From Deltaproteobacteria bacterium (GTDB lineage Bacteria; Desulfobacterota; Desulfobacteria; Desulfobacterales; B30-G6), in contig JAJDNW010000130.1 of NCBI GenBank assembly GCA_022340465.1, forward strand, positions 97,719 to 161,718: a stretch of 64,000 nt of DNA, written 5' to 3'. Positions within the stretch are counted from its first letter, which is position 1; every line of letters begins with the position of its first letter. Below, piece by piece: positions 25,315 to 32,434 of this stretch. The notes under the pieces are model-generated. The model searched no databases. It worked only from the letters and a program-made list of their open reading frames with translations, and had not been told where the DNA came from. The position numbers and the translations under genes were made by a program.

Positions 25315-25925
25315 AATTGAATAAAATAGAGTTTCTGGCAATGAACAATCCCATGAGGGCCCTTGTTCAGGAAAAGTATGAGCTCAAAATTCTACGATCC
25401 ATGACTTCGATCAAAGACGCTCGGAGGGTGTTGGAAATTGGTTGTGGCAACGGCAACGGAATTAAATTGATTAAAAAATATTTCTCGCCGGAGCATATTG
25501 TTGGAATCGATCTTGATGACAGGATGATAAAGCTCGCCTCGAAACGGAATCCGGATGCGTCGATTTCCTTCAAAGTCATGGATGCCTCGAATCTTGATTT
25601 TCCGGATACATATTTCGACGCGGTTTTTGATTTTGGAATTATTCACCACATACCTGATTATAGAGGCGCCCTTAAAGAAATAAAACGCGTTTTAAAGCCA
25701 AAGGGTGAATTGATTCTCGAAGATATGTCCATCGAAGCGTTTACAGGAGGCATTGGAAAATTATGGCGAATTTTGTCCGATCATCCCTATCAATCGATGT
25801 ACACGGCGGAACAATTTACAGGATTCTTAAAGGAGATCGGTTTTACTGTCAAAAATTACAAAAAATCAAATCCATTCAAAATGGTAAAATTCTTTTCCCT
25901 CAATGCGATAAAGGATGGTGAGTGA
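25311..25925 (+). CDS. SAM-dependent class I methyltransferase
   Basis: The 204-residue protein has motif I VLEIGCGNGNG, acidic post-I strand GIDLDDRM, motif II FDFGIIHHI and motif III LKPKGELILEDM. This is the UbiE/Methyltransf_11 type that methylates small molecules. It is cotranslated with the MFS transporter. The DNA becomes clearly AT-richer here (many ATT, AAA codons) than in the flanking operons, which hints at transfer. The substrate is unknown. Confidence 0.85.
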   Translation: MKLNKIEFLAMNNPMRALVQEKYELKILRSMTSIKDARRVLEIGCGNGNGIKLIKKYFSPEHIVGIDLDDRMIKLASKRNPDASISFKVMDASNLDFPDTYFDAVFDFGIIHHIPDYRGALKEIKRVLKPKGELILEDMSIEAFTGGIGKLWRILSDHPYQSMYTAEQFTGFLKEIGFTVKNYKKSNPFKMVKFFSLNAIKDGE

Positions 25926-25976
25926 GCCGATTCCCTACAAAAACGCAAAAAGGAAAAATCGCTTAAACCGAAAAAC

Positions 25977-26882
25977 CTATTGCCGCCAAATCACAGCTCG
26001 TTTCTCCACCGATGTCCTCAGCTCACGGCCATCAGCGGTTCTCACAATTATATAAGAAAATTCTTCCCATGTATTATCTTCGTAAAGCATAAAAAGCTTT
26101 TTCCCATCTGCGTTCCATCGACCCCGATGCTCATTCTTACTGTTGTCTTCGAGCCATACGCCTCCTGCACCAACGATGGTTTGAGAGGTGTTTATTCTAT
26201 GCCACTCTCCGTTCGGGTAAAACGTCAGCTTACTTTTATCCTCTGAAACCGATTGGGCTGCACTCCAGGCTGTTTCATAGATTCTGTCAGGGTTGGCAAG
26301 TGCCGCAGTGGCGTACTTGTGCCATGTTCCTATCAAAGCAGGATCGAGTTGCCCCTGGCCGATCACGAACGAGGTAAATATTTTGTCTAAATACCCTTCA
26401 CGTTTGTCTATAAGCCCTTTGAGGGAAATGCCGGAGAGAGTCAAAGCAAACCCTTTGGTGATGACAATGTAAGCTCTCCCTTCGATGGGTTTGCCTGCGT
26501 TATTATTTCCTTTCCAAATCAACACCAGTCCTTGTGTTCCCAAAAGATCAACACGTGTGCGGCTTTTTTGTAATTGCAGGGCGGGCAGGATTGAACGTAC
26601 CTGTTGGTCAGCGTAGCTGATTACTTGTGGGTCATCGGCTCGAGAAATACCCGTCCCACTGACACTCTCGCCAGTTACAAAGTAGAACTCTGACGAGCCT
26701 TCTTGCGTCGTCACGACATCATCAGGGATAAGCTGTAGAGCTTCATCCAGTTCCCTGAGTGTCCATTGCTGGGGATACCAGAATGAAAGGCCGGCCGGAT
26801 GGCGGTAAATATTCCCCTTTTCTGCGGCATGCGCCGGCACTAGCAACAGTAACACGGAGAAAATACAAATACTAAATCGCAT
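25977..26882 (-). CDS. Secreted protein with PsbP/DcrB-like and lipocalin-like parts
   Basis: The 301-residue protein has an N-terminal signal peptide (LLLLVPAHA-A, cleavage near residue 19). Residues 25-175 (NIYRHPAGLSFWYPQQW) resemble DcrB/PsbP-type periplasmic domains. Residues about 180-301 (LIGTWHKYATAAL, LTFYPNGEWHR, RGRWNADGKKLFMLYED) have the rhythm of a lipocalin-like or Lipocalin_5-type beta domain. It is predicted to be periplasmic. It ends 51 bases from the convergent methyltransferase gene. Function unknown. Confidence 0.65.
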   Translation of the reverse strand: MRFSICIFSVLLLLVPAHAAEKGNIYRHPAGLSFWYPQQWTLRELDEALQLIPDDVVTTQEGSSEFYFVTGESVSGTGISRADDPQVISYADQQVRSILPALQLQKSRTRVDLLGTQGLVLIWKGNNNAGKPIEGRAYIVITKGFALTLSGISLKGLIDKREGYLDKIFTSFVIGQGQLDPALIGTWHKYATAALANPDRIYETAWSAAQSVSEDKSKLTFYPNGEWHRINTSQTIVGAGGVWLEDNSKNEHRGRWNADGKKLFMLYEDNTWEEFSYIIVRTADGRELRTSVEKRAVIWRQ

Positions 26883-27046
26883 TATTAATTTCTCCTTTCA
26901 CATTAACTGAATCGTTTTAAGGATGGCGGCTATGTAATTGTAATCACTTACCCTTGAAGATGTTTTTATTTTGGCCATTTTTTAAAATTTGAAACGCTCA
27001 ACTCAGGGCTAAGCAACATACCTCCATGCCCTTATTCGACAATATT

Positions 27047-28102
27047 TCAATGCCTTTGATAACGTTTTCGGCGTCTAACCGAATCTACTTTATGATAAAA
27101 AATACTTCTTCGATGCACCCGAAGCTTGAAATTTCTGTGCAACCTACGCGATGGTTTGATTACGAAAAAATAAAATGTGAGACTGAGGTAAAGCATGAGA
27201 GCAGCAGCGATGTACCAAAAGTTCCAAAATATAAACTGTAAAAATTCTTCGCTGGCGTGGCTATAGCCCCGAGCCATGTGCCACGCTTCACGATCTTCGT
27301 TCATGCTGCCGTAAATTATAAATTTGATATTGTTTTTCCATGTTCCAGGATCTATATCGAAAACAGAAATTACCTTTGCTGCCGTGTCGATCGGTAGGAT
27401 GTATTTGTCTATAGGGTAAATTAAAATCAAATGAATCGATATGAAGAAAATGACTAAAATGAAAATCTTTATCATGTGTTTAAGCAGTCTTTTTGCTTCA
27501 TTTTTAGTTCTTTTGTAGCTAATGCTTTTATCAGCTCTCATGCAGTTTTTTAAGGTAATTCGAAATGTCTTTAAATCGATAAAAATGATCCCGATTGTTA
27601 AAATCAAAGTAGTGCCGACAAGGCCATCCGCAATAGAATTTACCGTAACTATGAATTGTGGCAGTGCCGTCCCTTCAATCTCGTGCTTTTCACCAAACGC
27701 AATTTTTGAAAAAAAGTCGGTATCCAAGTCCCGCGGCACCATCCTGACAGTAAAATCCTGCCATGGGGACATTAAAAAATTGACGGCTTGGCTCGATAAG
27801 CTGTCAGGAGTGATTTCCTGGGTCTGATATGAATGATCAATGGAAAATTCATCTTGATTGACCCTGTCAACGTCTTCCCACTCTTCCGCTTTTAGCTTTA
27901 GATGGATATTATCTTCGGTTGAAAGAGCCATGGCAAAGGTTTGTTCATCCCCTATTAAGAAAACGGAATGAACGGCAATGAAATACGAAAATAGAATGAC
28001 AATAGATTGTATCTTTCCTATGACAGCTGTGAAATTCCCTTTTCGGCCCATACCACATATTGTGGCATGTATTCCCTTGACAAACAAGTTCTCTTTTGCC
28101 AT
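27047..28102 (-). CDS. AT-rich membrane protein of unknown function
   Basis: The start at 28102 (MAKENLFV) is chosen because GGAGG lies 7 bases upstream; the frame extends 7 codons further. The 351-residue product has hydrophobic helices near 28-48, 155-180, 215-240 and 305-330, a soluble loop between the first and second, and a very basic C-terminus (RRSIFYHKVDSVRRRKRYQ). Codon use is far more AT-rich than neighbouring operons, consistent with acquisition. I do not recognise a family. Confidence 0.6.
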   Translation of the reverse strand: MAKENLFVKGIHATICGMGRKGNFTAVIGKIQSIVILFSYFIAVHSVFLIGDEQTFAMALSTEDNIHLKLKAEEWEDVDRVNQDEFSIDHSYQTQEITPDSLSSQAVNFLMSPWQDFTVRMVPRDLDTDFFSKIAFGEKHEIEGTALPQFIVTVNSIADGLVGTTLILTIGIIFIDLKTFRITLKNCMRADKSISYKRTKNEAKRLLKHMIKIFILVIFFISIHLILIYPIDKYILPIDTAAKVISVFDIDPGTWKNNIKFIIYGSMNEDREAWHMARGYSHASEEFLQFIFWNFWYIAAALMLYLSLTFYFFVIKPSRRLHRNFKLRVHRRSIFYHKVDSVRRRKRYQRH

Positions 28103-28183
28103 ATGATGGCCTCCGGAATGCAAGTTTTTACCCCTCTTTGCGGCGTTATCTTTGTTCTGCCGCTATTCCAGTGAGGAACGCAA

Positions 28184-29266
28184 ATGAAGCCGTTGCTTCG
28201 ACGTATCGAACACATCAATCACTCCCTCTTTGATGTGTCTCTCCGTCGAGCAAAACGCAACGCCCAGCGTATGACCGGAGGCGTCGGCCTCGAGAATACC
28301 GGTCGTCGTGCACGAATGTTAATCGCCTACAATCGCGAGAGACCCCTGGCGGCCGACGAGTTTGTGAGACCGGTCGTGCTGCCGCGTTTTATCGGGGGCA
28401 CGACGGGTCGATCGGGGACAAGATGGCTGGTGCGCCTCCTGAAGGCGCAGTATCACAGTCAACCCGTTGTCGTGGACGAGGTGGGGATCTTTGTGCTGTC
28501 GTTGATTCGTGAAGCACCCTATGAGTACTACCAACTGGGAACCGACGACTCGGTGGAAAAACGGGCCTACTACCTCGACTACTTCCTGAAGCAGGTTCAC
28601 CGGTATGCCTTCAAGCGACGCAATATGTACGGATCAGGCATGCGCGGGCTGATAGACTACGTCCCACGTCGTTCCATCGTTGAAGCTGGTAAGGCCCTCA
28701 AGGCGGACCTCCCCTTGCTAAGCGATCTGCCGGGAATCACGAAGCGTTTTGGTGATTTCTATCTGCACCTTCTGAACTGTCATGCGGCGATCATTCACGG
28801 ATCGGCCTCGAGCTGGGTGAACAAGGAACCGCCCTACGGGCGACATGCCGATGAGCTCCTGCGGATGGTGCCCCATGCCAGGCTCGTCATACTCGCGCGG
28901 GATGGACGGGCAACCGCCCTGTCGATGTACAAACGCCGCTGGATGGGCTCGGTGCGTGCCTGCATGGATCGCTGGGGCGAGTTCACCAGAATGACAGTGG
29001 AAGCCCTTGATCGGACGCCGCCGGGCCAGGTTCTGGTTCTTGGCTACAGCCAGCTGGTGCAAAATTTCGAGGAGAACCTCTCCAGCATCCACTCTTTCTT
29101 CGATCTGCCGGCACCAAACTTCGACGCTTTGAGAAAAAATCCGGACAAGACACTCTTACCTCAGACGGAATCGCTGGAGCGCTGGAAGAAGGAGATTGAT
29201 AAGCCGGATATTGAGTACTTTGACAGAACCTACGGTTCGCTGATGGACGCTCTCGGGTTGAGCTGA
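28184..29266 (+). CDS. Sulfotransferase-like protein
   Basis: The 360-residue protein has a PAPS 5'-phosphosulfate loop, GGTTGRSGTRWLVRLL, and a 3'-phosphate region LVILARDGRATALSMYK, in the right order and spacing for the sulfotransferase fold. It would transfer sulfate from PAPS to a sugar, lipid or peptide. The usual catalytic His is not clearly located. A GAGGAA site lies 6 bases before the ATG. It is divergent from the AT-rich membrane gene and ends near a tRNA terminator. Confidence 0.78.
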   Translation: MKPLLRRIEHINHSLFDVSLRRAKRNAQRMTGGVGLENTGRRARMLIAYNRERPLAADEFVRPVVLPRFIGGTTGRSGTRWLVRLLKAQYHSQPVVVDEVGIFVLSLIREAPYEYYQLGTDDSVEKRAYYLDYFLKQVHRYAFKRRNMYGSGMRGLIDYVPRRSIVEAGKALKADLPLLSDLPGITKRFGDFYLHLLNCHAAIIHGSASSWVNKEPPYGRHADELLRMVPHARLVILARDGRATALSMYKRRWMGSVRACMDRWGEFTRMTVEALDRTPPGQVLVLGYSQLVQNFEENLSSIHSFFDLPAPNFDALRKNPDKTLLPQTESLERWKKEIDKPDIEYFDRTYGSLMDALGLS

Positions 29267-29306
29267 AGGTGAAATGCGATCCCAATATCTTCCCTCTAAC
29301 CTTCAT

Positions 29307-29344
29307 AAAAAAGGGGTTCCAGAATTTATAATCTGTAACCCCTT
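29307..29344 (-). terminator. Intrinsic terminator of the tRNA-Val gene
   Basis: On the minus strand AAGGGGTT (29344-29337) pairs with AACCCCTT (29318-29311), followed by a T-run to 29307. It lies 9 bases beyond the tRNA 3' end and may also stop the sulfotransferase message coming from the other side. Confidence 0.75.
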
Positions 29345-29352
29345 GATTTTAC

Positions 29353-29427
29353 TGGTAGGCGGTACTGGATTTGAACCAGTGACTTCTACCGTGTGAAGGT
29401 AGCACTCTCCCGCTGAGTTAACCGCCC
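29353..29427 (-). tRNA. tRNA-Val (anticodon CAC)
   Basis: The 75-base gene folds into a full cloverleaf: acceptor GGGCGGT/ACCGCCT (first pair G-U), D stem ACTC/GAGT, anticodon stem CTACC/GGTAG with loop TTCACAC giving anticodon CAC for GUG valine codons, T stem ACTGG/CCAGT with loop TTCAAAT. The 3' CCA is encoded. It lies between the HU gene and the sulfotransferase-like gene. Confidence 0.95.
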
Positions 29428-29525
29428 GTGTAACTTTGTCGAATCGTGGCTTTTCTTATATACCCCGTTTTACGGTAGATCAAGGATTTACTATACGTTT
29501 TCTTACATATTTTTCAGCCGGGACA

Positions 29526-29801
29526 TCAACTGTCCACTTTTTTCTTCAGTTCTTTACCGACCTTGAAAAAGGGGAGCGTTTTCGAGGGGACGGCAATGGG
29601 CGCGCCTGTTTTCGGGTTGCGGCCCGTGTAGGACTTATAGTTTTTTGCCGTGAAACTGCCGAACCCGCGTATTTCCACCCGGTCTCCCCGGGTGATCGAG
29701 GCGGAGATCTCGTTGAAGAAAGTGCGTACGACCTTTTCAGCCTCCCTTGCGTTTAAACCCGCCCTCTCTCTTAGCACATTGATCAGGCCCGATTTGTTCA
29801 T
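29526..29801 (-). CDS. HU/IHF-family DNA-binding protein
   Basis: The start at 29801 follows GAGGGG; an upstream extension of 10 codons has no such site. The 91-residue protein has the HU/IHF signature GFGSFTAKNYKSYTGRNPKT, with the DNA-intercalating beta arm GRNPKTGAPI. It bends DNA in the nucleoid as a homodimer or heterodimer. The single gene here is closer to HU than to IHF by its arm sequence, but subclass is uncertain. Confidence 0.93.
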   Translation of the reverse strand: MNKSGLINVLRERAGLNAREAEKVVRTFFNEISASITRGDRVEIRGFGSFTAKNYKSYTGRNPKTGAPIAVPSKTLPFFKVGKELKKKVDS

Positions 29802-29930
29802 TGAAGCCCCTCGCTGTCCATAATGCAACAATTATAATGGGTTGATGAGTTTCAAGTCAAGAATAAATTTCAACGCTGGGCTGAATTTACCCCCTTATTA
29901 CAGTTGTTTATGCAACGAGGGGGGGTTAGG

Positions 29931-30689
29931 TCATGCGGGAGGCGTGTCCTTTTCCGTATCCGGCTCCCCGGCATCATCCCCCCGGGGGGCGGTTGTTGAG
30001 ATCGGGGTGTCCGGTTCATCCTTTTTTTCTAGCGTTATTTCTGTTTCCGACAACTGTTCCGCCAACGCTTCCCTGGAAGATTCAGGTGGCGGTTCTTCCC
30101 CCGGTTCCTTTGCCGGTTCTTCCCCTGGTTCCTCGGCTGACTCTTCGTCCAAGTCCCCGTCCAGGGGCGCCTTGTTCAGTTCCTCGATCTCCTTGGGCGT
30201 GGGAAGGTCCTTCAGGTTTTTCAGTTCGAACAATTCCAGAAACTGCTTGGTGGTCGCGTAGATGATCGGCCTGCCCGGTATCTCCTTGCGTCCCAGGACA
30301 CGAATCAGTTTGCGCTCCATGAGCATCCGCAAAACGCCGCCGCAGTCCACCCCTCTCAAATGTTCGATGTCGCTGCGGATTACCGGTTGTTTGTAGGCGA
30401 TGATGGCCAGGGTTTCCAGGGCGGGTTTGCTGAGGCGCGCGGGCCTGGGCTGGATGAACTTTTTTATCCACTGGATGTACTCCGGCCGGGAGCGGAACTG
30501 GTATCCGCCGGCGACCTCGCGCAGCACGAAGGCGCCGGTGCGGGACTCGTATTCGGCCTGCAGTTCCTGAACGGCCTCCCTGATCTCCTTGCGGTCGGCA
30601 AGTTCGACGACCTCCTTGATCCTGTCCAGGGCCAGGGGTTCCTCCGAAACGAAAATCAGGCTTTCGATGATGTTCTTCAAATCTTCCAT
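29931..30689 (-). CDS. scpB: Segregation and condensation protein B
   Basis: The 252-residue protein has the ScpB double winged-helix domain (MEDLKNIIESLIFVSEEPL and RLSKPALETLAIIAYKQPV, 1-175). It then has an acidic, proline-rich tail of about 75 residues with repeated EPGEEP and PKEIEEL-type segments, longer than in most ScpB proteins. With ScpA and SMC it forms the chromosome-condensing complex. It overlaps scpA by one base, so translation is coupled. Confidence 0.93.
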   Translation of the reverse strand: MEDLKNIIESLIFVSEEPLALDRIKEVVELADRKEIREAVQELQAEYESRTGAFVLREVAGGYQFRSRPEYIQWIKKFIQPRPARLSKPALETLAIIAYKQPVIRSDIEHLRGVDCGGVLRMLMERKLIRVLGRKEIPGRPIIYATTKQFLELFELKNLKDLPTPKEIEELNKAPLDGDLDEESAEEPGEEPAKEPGEEPPPESSREALAEQLSETEITLEKKDEPDTPISTTAPRGDDAGEPDTEKDTPPA

Positions 30690-31402
30690 TACACGTAAAA
30701 TACCCTGATGATACCCGAAGACAGGTGCTGGGCGATTTTGATCAGGTTCAGTTTGACCATTTCAAGCAGCGCCAGAAAGGTCACGATGATTTCGCTTCTG
30801 GTGGCTTCTCCGGCGAAAAGCTCGGTGAAGGTCATGGTGCCTTTTTCCTCCAGGAGGTCCACGATTTCCGTAATGCGCTCCTTGACGGACACCCGGTCGG
30901 CCTCCATGTCGATTCTGTGGTTGTCGGGGATGTTCTTCAGGATCTTCTGGAACGCGTCTATCAGTTCAAACAGTCCGACCTGGATCACCTGCTCGCTTTC
31001 TTCGAACTCCCTGAACTCCCCTTCGGCATAGGCCCTGGCAAAGGTTTTTTCCCCCAGGAGATTCCTTTCGGCCAGCTGATCGGCAACCGACTTCATCTGG
31101 AGGTATTCGATCAGGGGCCCGGTGAGCTCCATGCGCGGGTCCTCTTCCTCTTCCTCGTTCCCGTGGGTGGGCAGGAGCGTGCGCGATTTAATCTGGGCCA
31201 ATGTTGCGGCCATTACCAAAAAATCGCCGGCAAAGTCAATATTCATCATCTTCATCCAGTCGAGATACTCGATGTACTGGCGGGTGATGAGGGCGATGGG
31301 AATGTCGTAGATGTCCACCTCGTTTTTCCTGATGAGGTGCAACAACAGGTCCATGGGGCCTTCGAAGACATCTTCGAGCTTTATCTGATAAGGAGTTCCC
31401 AT
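30689..31402 (-). CDS. scpA: Segregation and condensation protein A
   Basis: The 237-residue kleisin begins MGTPYQIKLEDVFEGPMDLLLHLIRKNEVDIYDI, shown here as the family opening with positions 5-25 most typical. It bridges SMC heads through its N- and C-terminal winged-helix ends. It lies 3 bases after trpS and shares a base with scpB, forming the trpS-scpA-scpB order common in Desulfobacterota. Confidence 0.93.
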   Translation of the reverse strand: MGTPYQIKLEDVFEGPMDLLLHLIRKNEVDIYDIPIALITRQYIEYLDWMKMMNIDFAGDFLVMAATLAQIKSRTLLPTHGNEEEEEDPRMELTGPLIEYLQMKSVADQLAERNLLGEKTFARAYAEGEFREFEESEQVIQVGLFELIDAFQKILKNIPDNHRIDMEADRVSVKERITEIVDLLEEKGTMTFTELFAGEATRSEIIVTFLALLEMVKLNLIKIAQHLSSGIIRVFYV

Positions 31403-31405
31403 TGT

Positions 31406-32392
31406 TTAAAAGGAAATCGCGGCCCTGGTTTCTTCCATGGTTGCCCTGGCGACCTTGGACGCTTTCTCACTGCCGTTCGTGAAAATTTCGTCCACCAGAT
31501 CCGGGCGCTCAAGGTAGTAGGCCCTTTTTTCATGAATGGGGGCCATTCCTTTTATCAGAAATTCCGCCATCACCTTCTTACATTCCACACAACCTATTTC
31601 CGCCTTTCTGCATGCTTTTTCGGTGGTTTTGACGGTTTCTTCATCCGAGTAAAGCTTGTGGAATTCGTATACATTGCAGACATCCGGATCCCCGGGATCG
31701 CTTTTTCTGGCGCGCTGGGGGTCCGTGATCATCTGCAATACCTTGGCCCTGATTTCGTCGGGCGTATCGGAAAGATAGATGGCGTTGTCGTAGCTCTTGC
31801 TCATTTTGCGCCGGTCCAGGCCCAGAATTTTTGGGGTCCGGGTCAGAATGGCGTCGGGTTCGGGAAAAACGTTGCCATAGAAATAGTTGAAGCGCCTGGC
31901 GATTTCCCGCGTGATTTCAACGTGGGGAACCTGGTCGACCCCCACAGGAACGCCGTTGGCCTTGTACATGATGATATCTGCGGCCTGCAGTACGGGATAT
32001 CCCAGAAAGCCGAAAGTAGACAGGTCTTTGTTGTTGATCTGTACGATCTGGTCCTTGTAGGTCGGGTTGCGCTCCAGCCAGGGCACCGGGGTGATCATGG
32101 AGAGAATCAGAAACAATTCGGCATGCTCCTTGACCCGGGACTGCACAAAGAGGGTGCTTTTTTCAGGTGAAAGACCGGCACTCAACCAGTCCACCATGAT
32201 GGCCTTGACATAGCCGGGAAGATGTTTCGGGTCTTCGTAGTCGCTGGTCAGGGCATGCCAGTCGGCGATGAAGAAAAAACATTCGTATTCGTCCTGCATG
32301 TTGACCCAGTTCAGCAATGCCCCGTGAAGGTTTCCCAGATGCAGCGGCCCGGTTGAACGCATGCCGCTGAGTACTCTTTTTTTCGTTGCCAT
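31406..32392 (-). CDS. trpS: Tryptophanyl-tRNA synthetase
   Basis: The start at 32392 (MATKKRVLSGMR) is chosen because TGGAGA lies 6 bases upstream; the frame runs 10 codons further. The 328-residue class I synthetase has the HIGH-type motif TGPLHLGN and the KMSKS loop DRRKMSKSYDN. Length is normal for TrpRS. It charges tRNA-Trp in the cytoplasm. The upstream gene, 42 bases away, encodes the CCA-adding fusion, so the two tRNA functions are coexpressed with scpAB. Confidence 0.95.
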   Translation of the reverse strand: MATKKRVLSGMRSTGPLHLGNLHGALLNWVNMQDEYECFFFIADWHALTSDYEDPKHLPGYVKAIMVDWLSAGLSPEKSTLFVQSRVKEHAELFLILSMITPVPWLERNPTYKDQIVQINNKDLSTFGFLGYPVLQAADIIMYKANGVPVGVDQVPHVEITREIARRFNYFYGNVFPEPDAILTRTPKILGLDRRKMSKSYDNAIYLSDTPDEIRAKVLQMITDPQRARKSDPGDPDVCNVYEFHKLYSDEETVKTTEKACRKAEIGCVECKKVMAEFLIKGMAPIHEKRAYYLERPDLVDEIFTNGSEKASKVARATMEETRAAISF

Positions 32393-32434
32393 TCCATTCT
32401 CCAAATTTAAATTTATTGTCAATCTCTTACGATT

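Noticed and set aside
22043..29352. Genomic island with attachment repeat at tRNA-Val
   Set aside because: Position and AT content suggest it, but I found no repeated copy of the tRNA 3' end and no integrase gene, so I do not annotate an island or att site.
30725..32170. A 481-codon plus-strand open frame across scpA and trpS
   Set aside because: It lies opposite two well-identified genes with intact motifs and has no family resemblance itself.
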